From the NCBI GenBank assembly GCA_001917585.1, contig MNEG01000077.1, forward strand, positions 1 to 38,556: a stretch of DNA of 38,556 nt, written 5' to 3'. This DNA is from Candidatus Rokubacteria bacterium 13_1_40CM_68_15 (GTDB taxonomy: Bacteria > Methylomirabilota > Methylomirabilia > Rokubacteriales > CSP1-6). The notes under the pieces are model-generated. The model saw nothing but the letters and a program-made list of their open reading frames with translations. It was not told where the DNA came from and made no database searches. The translations under genes and the position numbers were made by a program. Shown here one piece after another: positions 1 through 4,964 of this stretch; the stretch's first letter is position 1, and every line of letters begins with the position of its first letter.

Positions 1-228
1 TCCGTCGTGGACTTCTACAGCCGCGGCGGTGACTTCCCCAATCCGTCGAAGCGGATCAAAGACCTCAATTTCAAGTCGGAAGACAAGGCCGCCCTCGTCG
101 ACTTCCTGCAGAACGCGCTGACCGATTGTCGGGTCGCGCGCGAAGAGGCGCCCTTCGACCATCCCTCCCTCCCGGTCCCCAACGGGCCCTCGCTGCCCGC
201 GACGGGCGGCGGGCATACGTGTCGCTAG
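1..228 (+). CDS. C-terminal end of a cytochrome c peroxidase/MauG-like protein (partial)
   Basis: The reading frame is open from the first base and ends at TAG (226-228), so this is the 3' end of a gene that begins outside the window. The 75 visible residues contain DFYSRGGDFPNPSKRIKDLN, then LVDFLQNALTD and APFDHPSLPVPNG. This pattern (a YxRGG..P turn, an L.eKaaLv.FL helix, then PFDHPSL) is typical of the last helix and tail of di-haem cytochrome c peroxidase/MauG-family proteins, which act in the periplasm and reduce peroxide or oxidise a partner. No haem-binding CxxCH motif falls in the visible part, so the family rests on the tail alone. A strong hairpin 30 bases downstream probably ends its transcript. 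Confidence 0.6.
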   Translation, partial: SVVDFYSRGGDFPNPSKRIKDLNFKSEDKAALVDFLQNALTDCRVAREEAPFDHPSLPVPNGPSLPATGGGHTCR

Positions 229-257
229 AAGGACTCTCCTGAGCGCGGTGTAGACCC

Positions 258-294
258 GGCTGGGTCGCAGATCAGTCCGATCTGCGGCCCAGCC
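258..294 (+). terminator. Long hairpin downstream of the cytochrome c peroxidase-like gene
   Basis: Bases 258-273 pair with 279-294 as a 16-bp stem with one G-T wobble and a 5-base loop (AGTCC). It lies 30 bases after the stop codon and between genes on opposite strands, so it could end transcripts from both sides. There is no T-run on either side, so it is not a textbook intrinsic terminator. From 295 to 502 I see no gene or clear signal. Confidence 0.5.
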
Positions 295-502
295 CTGAAG
301 GTCCGTAAAGCGAACGCCCCGTACGCGCGGCGTCTCTGATCGTCCTCCTGTCGCTCTGCCCTTTTCCAGCACGTTCGCGATCGGCGCCTTCGTCGCGCTG
401 AGAGCGAGGAGTACACGGCGATCGGATCGTTCGCGAGTTCCGCGACGACGCGTCACGGTACTCGACGCCGGCGAGCCCGAGGAACGAAAGGCGGTCTTGG
501 GT

Positions 503-577
503 TGGTGGCGGTGGGAGGAATTGAACCTCCGACACGGGGCTTATGAGACCCCTGCTCTGCCGCTGAGCTACACCGCC
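503..577 (-). tRNA. tRNA-Met (anticodon CAU)
   Basis: The minus strand folds as a full cloverleaf. The acceptor stem is GGCGGTG (577-571) with CACCGCC (513-507), the discriminator base is A, and CCA is encoded (505-503). The anticodon arm is GGGGT/loop CTCATAA/GCCCC, giving anticodon CAU, and the T arm is GGAGG/TTCAATT/CCTCC. The first pair is G-C, so it is not an initiator tRNA. Elongator Met is most likely, and a lysidine-modified Ile2(CAU) cannot be excluded. Length is 75 nt with CCA. Confidence 0.95.
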
Positions 578-607
578 GGAGAGGAATAACGCCCGACTAC
601 CCGCGAA

Positions 608-634
608 ATTGTACCGCAAAACGCGGGGTCGAAA
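608..634 (-). promoter_or_regulatory. Candidate promoter for tRNA-Met
   Basis: On the minus strand TTTCGA (634-629) and TACAAT (613-608) are separated by 15 bp. The -10 lies 31 bases before the tRNA 5' end. The -35 is weak and the spacer short, so this is tentative. Confidence 0.35.
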
Positions 635-639
635 GGGGC

Positions 640-666
640 TAGACACCATATTCCGTTTGTTATAAT
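640..666 (+). promoter_or_regulatory. Sigma-70-type promoter for the acidic-protein gene
   Basis: TAGACA (640-645) and a perfect TATAAT (661-666) are separated by 15 bp and sit about 50 bases before the ATG at 718. The perfect -10 is notable in such GC-rich DNA. The spacer is slightly short. It would also drive the PuuD-like gene 30 bases downstream of the acidic gene. Confidence 0.55.
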
Positions 667-717
667 CCCGTCCAGCATTTCAACGGTATCCGCTCCACCC
701 TGCGGAGGAGCCTTCAC

Positions 718-999
718 ATGCAGTTCCGGACACTCCCCTGGCATGAACCCGTCGAGCTTCGTCATTCTCCCAACGGAGACGAAGAGAGCGAAGTGGAAGA
801 AGACGAGGACCTCGACGACGACGAGGCCGAGGACGACGAGCTCGACGCCGAGGACGACGACGTCGACGAAGAGGAAGACGACTTCGACGACGACGACGAC
901 TTCGAGGCCGACGACGACGACGATCTCGAGGACGACGATGTCGACGAAGACGTCGACGAGGAGGAGGACGAGGGCGAGGAGGAGGAAGACAAAGAGTAG
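718..999 (+). CDS. Extremely acidic Asp/Glu-rich small protein
   Basis: A 93-residue protein of unknown function. The first 20 residues are ordinary (MQFRTLPWHEPVELRHSPNG). From about residue 21 to the end the chain is almost entirely Asp and Glu with a few Leu, Ala, Val and Phe. GGAGG lies 7-8 bases before the ATG and a TATAAT promoter lies upstream, so it is probably expressed. The tract is written with GAC/GAG triplets, which may expand and contract by slippage. The predicted chain is disordered and strongly negative. Possible roles are cation or basic-protein binding, but nothing in the sequence decides this. The opposite-strand frames are Ser- or Arg-rich mirrors of the same repeat. Confidence 0.7.
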   Translation: MQFRTLPWHEPVELRHSPNGDEESEVEEDEDLDDDEAEDDELDAEDDDVDEEEDDFDDDDDFEADDDDDLEDDDVDEDVDEEEDEGEEEEDKE

Positions 1000-1029
1000 T
1001 CCATCCCGAGACGTGGAGGAGCATCACCC

Positions 1030-1758
1030 ATGGCACTCTTGAGTGGAGATGGCTGGCTGTTCTTGCTGCGGTGGTTCCACTTCCTGGCCGGTATCACCTG
1101 GATCGGGATGCTCTACTACTTCAACTTCGTGCAGACCCCGTTCTTCGCGGCGGCGGAGGCGCCCGTCCGCATCGGGATGCTCGCGGGGGGCCTCGTCAGT
1201 CGTGCGCTGTGGTGGTTCCGGTGGGGCGCCATGCTGACGCTCATCACCGGCTGGCTGTACCTCCTCCACCGGATGGGCCAGCTCGGGGGGCCGCGCGAAT
1301 TCGTCGCCCAGCCCTACGGGCTCACCATCCTGATCGGCGCGTTGCTCGGTACCACGATGTGGTTCAACGTGTGGTTCGTGATCTGGCCGGCGCAACAAGT
1401 GATCATGGCCTCGGCCACGCAGGTGAAGGGCGGCGGTCAGGCCATCCCGGAGGCGGCCGCCCGCGGTCAGCGGGCCGGCTTCGCCTCACGGACAAACACG
1501 ATGCTCTCGATCCCGATGCTGTTCTTCATGGGCGCGGCCTCTCACCTGGCCTGGGTCGGCCCCATCGCACGCTCCACGAAGATCGGCATGCTGGTGCTGA
1601 TGGTCATCGTCATCGTCGTTGCCGAGTACAACGCGCTGGTCGGCACCGCCGGCCCGGGCAAGAAGATGTTGAGCACGCTCAAGGGGACGTTCTGGGCGGG
1701 CTTCGTGCTGACCGCGATCTTCTGGATCGTGAGCGTGATCCTCACACCCCGGATGTGA
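1030..1758 (+). CDS. PuuD-like (urate hydroxylase N-terminal family) membrane protein
   Basis: A 242-residue integral membrane protein with about six to eight hydrophobic segments. The first carries RWFHFLAGITWIGMLYYFNF, the conserved His and W-I-G block of the PuuD/urate-oxidase N-terminal membrane family. In pseudomonads PuuD is about 430 residues, with this membrane part followed by a cytochrome c domain; here only the membrane part is present. A separate monohaem cytochrome c lies convergently next door (1819-2142). PuuD is reported to oxidise urate and pass electrons to the respiratory chain. I see no other purine-degradation gene in the window, so the substrate is unproven. GGAGG precedes the start by about 10 bases. 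Confidence 0.75.
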   Translation: MALLSGDGWLFLLRWFHFLAGITWIGMLYYFNFVQTPFFAAAEAPVRIGMLAGGLVSRALWWFRWGAMLTLITGWLYLLHRMGQLGGPREFVAQPYGLTILIGALLGTTMWFNVWFVIWPAQQVIMASATQVKGGGQAIPEAAARGQRAGFASRTNTMLSIPMLFFMGAASHLAWVGPIARSTKIGMLVLMVIVIVVAEYNALVGTAGPGKKMLSTLKGTFWAGFVLTAIFWIVSVILTPRM

Positions 1759-1777
1759 GGCCGCGCGCATCGGCGTT

Positions 1778-1814
1778 CGGGCCCGGCGACTGCCGCCGGG
1801 CCCGTCGTGTTTTT
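1778..1814 (+). terminator. Intrinsic terminator after the PuuD-like gene
   Basis: A perfect 11-bp stem, CGGGCCCGGCG with CGCCGGGCCCG, has a 5-base loop (ACTGC) and is followed by TCGTGTTTTT. It begins 20 bases after the stop codon. It may also serve the convergent cytochrome gene, though the T-run favours the plus strand. Confidence 0.85.
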
Positions 1815-1818
1815 GGCG

Positions 1819-2142
1819 CTATTTGAGGTAGGCGGCCAGCGCCGGAATGTCGTTGGCGACCTGTGGCTGCGGCGGCATGATGTTCGTCGGACGCTTCGGC
1901 CGGTAGCCCGGCGGATACGTCCCGCGCAGGACCTTGCTTTCGAGGAGCTCCCGCGTCGAGCCCTTGACCGGCGGTCCTACGGGTCCAGGCTGAGCGGGAT
2001 CGCTGGCGTGGCACGCCGTGCACTGCGCAAGGTACACCTGGCGGCCACGCTCGGCCTCCGGATCGAGTGTCGGGCCGCCGCACCCGACGACGGTGAAGGC
2101 CACGAGAAGGAGCACCGCGGGGAAGCGCGACGCGCGGGGCAT
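1819..2142 (-). CDS. Monohaem cytochrome c lipoprotein
   Basis: The product has 107 residues. The N-terminus MPRASRFPAVLLLVAFTVVG-C is a lipoprotein signal with lipobox VVGC, so the protein should be anchored outside the cytoplasmic membrane. A single haem site CTACH follows YLAQ, and the distal Met is likely in NIMPPQPQV near the C-terminus. This is the usual small class I cytochrome c plan. It converges on the PuuD-like gene, whose relatives often carry a fused cytochrome c domain, so the two may work as an electron-transfer pair (inference). The frame stays open upstream of this ATG, but homology and the signal peptide support this start. No clear ribosome site is visible. Confidence 0.85.
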   Translation of the reverse strand: MPRASRFPAVLLLVAFTVVGCGGPTLDPEAERGRQVYLAQCTACHASDPAQPGPVGPPVKGSTRELLESKVLRGTYPPGYRPKRPTNIMPPQPQVANDIPALAAYLK

Positions 2143-2184
2143 GCGGCGCCGGAGTCTACGGATGCGCGCGCGAAGTGTCAAACT

Positions 2185-2214
2185 ACCGCGGTCGGCTCGC
2201 GAGCCGACCGCGGT
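2185..2214. repeat. Perfect 30-bp palindrome
   Basis: ACCGCGGTCGGCTCG is followed directly by its exact reverse complement, with no spacer. It lies 5 bases after the stop codon of the 2220-2540 gene and about 40 bases upstream of the cytochrome c start, both on the minus strand. It could be a terminator hairpin lacking a T-run, a processing site or a REP-like element. Confidence 0.7.
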
Positions 2215-2219
2215 TGATG

Positions 2220-2540
2220 TCAGGCCTGAGGAGCCGGGCGCAGGCGGAGCCGGGCAGTCTCGAAATCGATGAGACGGCCGGGGTGGCTCGCGCGGCCCCG
2301 CCGCCGCCGCGGCCGCTGCTCGTCCTCGAACTCCAGCAACCCAACGTAGTCGTCCAGGGTGAGGCGCTGCGTCGGCCGCCGCAGGATCGTGCGGATTTCG
2401 CTCAGGGCCAGGCGCAGTCGCCACCACGCGTTACGGAGGCGGCGCACGAAGCGGACGGGCTCCACCGCTCTGGGCGCCGGCGCTGCGGGCGTGGTCGAGG
2501 GGAAATAGTAGACGTTCGAGTCGCTCAGACGGTAGCTCAT
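2220..2540 (-). CDS. Hypothetical protein, basic with a helical middle
   Basis: A 106-residue protein I do not recognise. It has a short Pro/Ala-rich N-terminus, then an amphipathic, Arg-rich central helix (RRLRNAWWRLRLALSEIRTI), an acidic LTLDDYVGLLEFEDE segment and an Arg-rich tail. It has no signal peptide or membrane segment. Its ATG overlaps the TGA of the upstream gene by four bases (ATGA, 2537-2540), so the two are translationally coupled and probably act together. Confidence 0.6.
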   Translation of the reverse strand: MSYRLSDSNVYYFPSTTPAAPAPRAVEPVRFVRRLRNAWWRLRLALSEIRTILRRPTQRLTLDDYVGLLEFEDEQRPRRRRGRASHPGRLIDFETARLRLRPAPQA

Positions 2541-2941
2541 CGCTGACCTCGCGTGTCCATCATAGTGCTGGCACGCCGGAGCGTGCCGCGAAGCGCCTCG
2601 TCGAGCGCGCTCTTGGCCCGATACGTTTCGATCATCGTCATCACGCGCTCGCGCTCACTGCCAGCCGCCGGGTCCAGATCGGCGGTACGAGCACGGAATG
2701 CCTGACGGGCTTCAACGAGAGAATCGAGCAGAGTCCGCGTCGCCTCCACCTGTGCGCGCACCGCCTCGGGCCGGTGGCCGGGCTCGGCGATCGTCACCCG
2801 GGGCCGTTCGGGCGCCGGCACGATGGCCCTGGACAGCACGATGTCCGGGCGCCAGAGCGCGATCCCGGACGAGCGCGTGACGAGCGGAGCGGTCGTCGTC
2901 TCGAGCATCTGCGGGTGGTGCCGGCTGTTGAGGAAGTTCAT
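2537..2941 (-). CDS. Hypothetical helical protein
   Basis: A 134-residue protein I do not recognise. The second half (about residues 58-130) is charged and Ala-rich with heptad-like leucines, suggesting a coiled coil. It contains no Cys motif, signal peptide or membrane span. It is the first gene of a two-gene minus-strand unit with the 106-residue protein. No Shine-Dalgarno sequence is visible before the ATG, so the start is less certain. Confidence 0.55.
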   Translation of the reverse strand: MNFLNSRHHPQMLETTTAPLVTRSSGIALWRPDIVLSRAIVPAPERPRVTIAEPGHRPEAVRAQVEATRTLLDSLVEARQAFRARTADLDPAAGSERERVMTMIETYRAKSALDEALRGTLRRASTMMDTRGQR

Positions 2942-3039
2942 ATACGCCGATCGAGCATCGCAACTCCAGTGCCACGCTCGACCGCGGCTAACGTCGGAAA
3001 ATTACGACGATTGGAAAAAGTCGAATTCTGAGGGCCCCC

Positions 3040-3070
3040 GGAGAAACTCCCCGCCGCAGGGAGTTCCTCC
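3040..3070 (-). terminator. Hairpin after the sigma-54 activator gene
   Basis: A 12-bp stem with one mismatch (3040-3051 with 3059-3070) and a 7-base loop lies 25 bases past the stop codon at 3096. A TTTTT run follows about 20 bases further along the minus strand. The spacing is loose for a classical intrinsic terminator. Confidence 0.55.
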
Positions 3071-3095
3071 TGGGACGATAGGAGGGCCAACGGGC

Positions 3096-4454
3096 TTACG
3101 CGGGGCGGACGATATTGAAGTCGCGGATCTTCTTGTTGAGGGTCTTGATGTCGACCTCGAGCACGCGTGCCGCCTGGGCCTTGTTCCACCCGGTCGATTG
3201 CAGCACGCGCTCGACGTACTGCCGCTCCATCTCCTGGAGCGAGACGAGCGGCGTCTGGGCGGGTTCGACCGCTGTGCGCTTGACGGCCATCAGCTCGGCG
3301 GGCAGCGCGTTCACCTGCACCTCGTCGCCCTCGTGGAGGATCTGCAGGCGCTCGATGAGGTTGTGCAGCTCCCGGATGTTGCCCGGCCACTCGTACCGCT
3401 GGAGTCGCTCCATCGCCTCCGCCGAGAAGCGCAGGGGCTTACCGCCCCGAGCGCCCTGGGCCGCGAAGTGCTGGACGAGGAGCGGTATGTCGTCGTGGCG
3501 GCGGCGCAGCGCCGGCACCGGGACCACGATGGTCGCCACGCGGTAGAAGAGGTCCCAGCGGAAGCGGCCCTCGGTCGCCTCCCGATTGAGGTCCTTGTTG
3601 GTGGCGGCCACGATGCGCGCGTCGACGTTGAAGGCGCGCTCCTCGCCGACCCGCCGCACCTCGCCGGAATCGAGCACGCGCAGGAGACGCACCTGCATGG
3701 CCGGCGACATCTCACCGATCTCGTCGAGGAAGAGCGTGCCGCCGTCGGCCGCCTCGAAGAGGCCCACGCGGGAGTTGACCGCTCCACTGAAGGCGCCCCG
3801 CTTGTGCCCGAACAGCTCTGTCTCCAGCAGCGTGTCGGGCAGCGCGCCGCAGTTGACGGACACGAACGGCCGCGACGCCCGTCGGCTCTTCAAGTGGACC
3901 GTGCGGGCCACCAACTCCTTGCCGGTTCCGCTCTCGCCGTGGATCAGCACGGGGCTGTCGCTGGCCGCCACCCGCGCGATCATGGACACGACGTCCACGA
4001 TCTCGGGACTGTCGCCCACGATGTGCGGCATCCCGTCGCGGCGGGTCATCACCTCCTTGAGCGCGTGGTTCTCGCGCCGGAGGTCTTTCTTCTCGGCGGC
4101 CTTGCCGATGACCTGGACCAGCTCGGCGTTGCGCCAGGGCTTGGCCACGAAGTCGTAGGCGCCGAGCCGCATGGCCTCGACCGCCGTCTCGACGTCGGCG
4201 TTGCCGGTGAGGATGACGAACTCGGTGTCGACGTCGCTTTCGCGCGCCCAGCGAAGAATGTCGAGGCCAGATGCATCGGGCAGCTTCACGTCGAGGAGGA
4301 CGACGTCGAATTCCTGGCGTCCGAGGGTGGCCATCGCGTCCGCCCCCGAGCTCGCTTCCGTCGTCGACCAGCTGTTCTTGGTCAACACGCGGCCGAGAAG
4401 CGACCGAACTTCAGGGTCGTCGTCCACCACCAGCACGCGAATCCGCTCGTGCAC
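3096..4454 (-). CDS. NtrC-family sigma-54-dependent response regulator
   Basis: The product has 452 residues, the usual length of the family. The receiver domain (about 5-118) has the acidic pocket DDD and phosphoacceptor Asp55 in VVLLDVKLP. The AAA+ domain (about 143-375) has Walker A GESGTGKE (173-180), the sigma-54 contact loop as GAFSGA (220-225) instead of GAFTGA, Walker B LFLDEIGE and an arginine-finger region FRWDLFYRV. A Fis-type helix-turn-helix (GWNKAQAARVLEVDIKTLNK) ends the protein. It should bind enhancer sites and drive RNA polymerase-sigma-54 when phosphorylated. The start is a GTG immediately before the receiver domain; the frame runs further upstream but without homology. The hybrid kinase transcribed divergently is the likely partner. 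Confidence 0.92.
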   Translation of the reverse strand: MHERIRVLVVDDDPEVRSLLGRVLTKNSWSTTEASSGADAMATLGRQEFDVVLLDVKLPDASGLDILRWARESDVDTEFVILTGNADVETAVEAMRLGAYDFVAKPWRNAELVQVIGKAAEKKDLRRENHALKEVMTRRDGMPHIVGDSPEIVDVVSMIARVAASDSPVLIHGESGTGKELVARTVHLKSRRASRPFVSVNCGALPDTLLETELFGHKRGAFSGAVNSRVGLFEAADGGTLFLDEIGEMSPAMQVRLLRVLDSGEVRRVGEERAFNVDARIVAATNKDLNREATEGRFRWDLFYRVATIVVPVPALRRRHDDIPLLVQHFAAQGARGGKPLRFSAEAMERLQRYEWPGNIRELHNLIERLQILHEGDEVQVNALPAELMAVKRTAVEPAQTPLVSLQEMERQYVERVLQSTGWNKAQAARVLEVDIKTLNKKIRDFNIVRPA

Positions 4455-4561
4455 GGTGGCGTCATCATAGCACTTTCGCTGATACGGGCCGCACGGTTGC
4501 TGCGGCCATCCTCGCGATTTCCCGAATCTCTCTGCCCCACCCCGCCGCTGGCTGTCCGCAT

Positions 4562-4790
4562 TCCGTCCGTGTTCTCGTTGTGAACGAGCATGAGGTTGTT
4601 CTCGCGCGGAGCCGTGCAGCCCGATGGGATCGTGATGGACTTGGCGCTCCCGCGGCTCGGTGGGTGGGAGGCGACGCACCGGCTCAAGAAAGATTCCGTC
4701 ACCGCACACATCCCGGTGCTCGCGTGCACCGCTCACGTGTTCGTGGCGGCTCGCGACCGGGAAGCCGCTTCCGTAGATTCGACGCCATGA
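4562..4790 (+). pseudogene. Decayed receiver-domain (CheY-like) remnant
   Basis: Two receiver-domain pieces lie in different frames. The first (4562-4603) reads SVRVLVVNEHEVVL, resembling beta-1 and the acidic pocket with the Asp pair changed to Asn-Glu. The second, one frame over (about 4611-4750), reads PDGIVMDLALPRLGGWEATH and continues to HIPVLACTAHVF, the phosphoacceptor strand through beta-4. About 25 residues between the pieces are missing, and the Lys-containing C-terminus is lost before the stop. It is therefore a broken single-domain response regulator left between the NtrC-type gene and the hybrid kinase. It is not an unspliced part of either. Confidence 0.7.
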
Positions 4791-4795
4791 CCGGC

Positions 4796-4813
4796 GGCGG
4801 CGCAGACGCCGCC
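4796..4813 (+). terminator. Short GC hairpin after the receiver remnant
   Basis: GGCGGCG and CGCCGCC pair around a 4-base loop (CAGA) just past the stop of the remnant at 4790. There is no T-run. It may be the old terminator of the decayed gene. Confidence 0.3.
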
Positions 4814-4947
4814 TGCTGATCGGCAGTCGGGGGCTCCGGGGTCGCTCGTGCTCGTGATGCGAACGCTTCCATTCACCGCCCCACAGGCAAGCGCTAGAGC
4901 CGCCGGTGACGCAAATCGTCACTTCTCGAGCAGAAGTTTTGGAGGTT

Positions 4948-4964
4948 GGTCGGCCCGGCCGACC
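4948..4964. promoter_or_regulatory. Palindrome between GGAGG and the kinase ATG
   Basis: GGTCGGCC-C-GGCCGACC sits between GGAGG (4941-4945) and the ATG at 4965. If it folds in mRNA it would loop out the excess distance between ribosome site and start; alternatively it is an operator. Both readings are inference. Confidence 0.4.

Noticed and set aside
272-649. A 125-residue minus-strand ORF containing GVAQRQSRGLISPVSEVQFL
   Set aside because: This is the translated tRNA-Met gene, a common false protein. The cloverleaf explains the sequence.
762-1097. Ser-rich minus-strand ORF over the acidic gene
   Set aside because: It is the complement of GAC/GAG repeats; promoter and ribosome site support the plus strand.
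2823-4583. A 586-residue plus-strand ORF
   Set aside because: It lies antisense to the sigma-54 activator and reads His/Leu/Val/Asp-rich mirror sequence without any fold; a GC-bias artefact.
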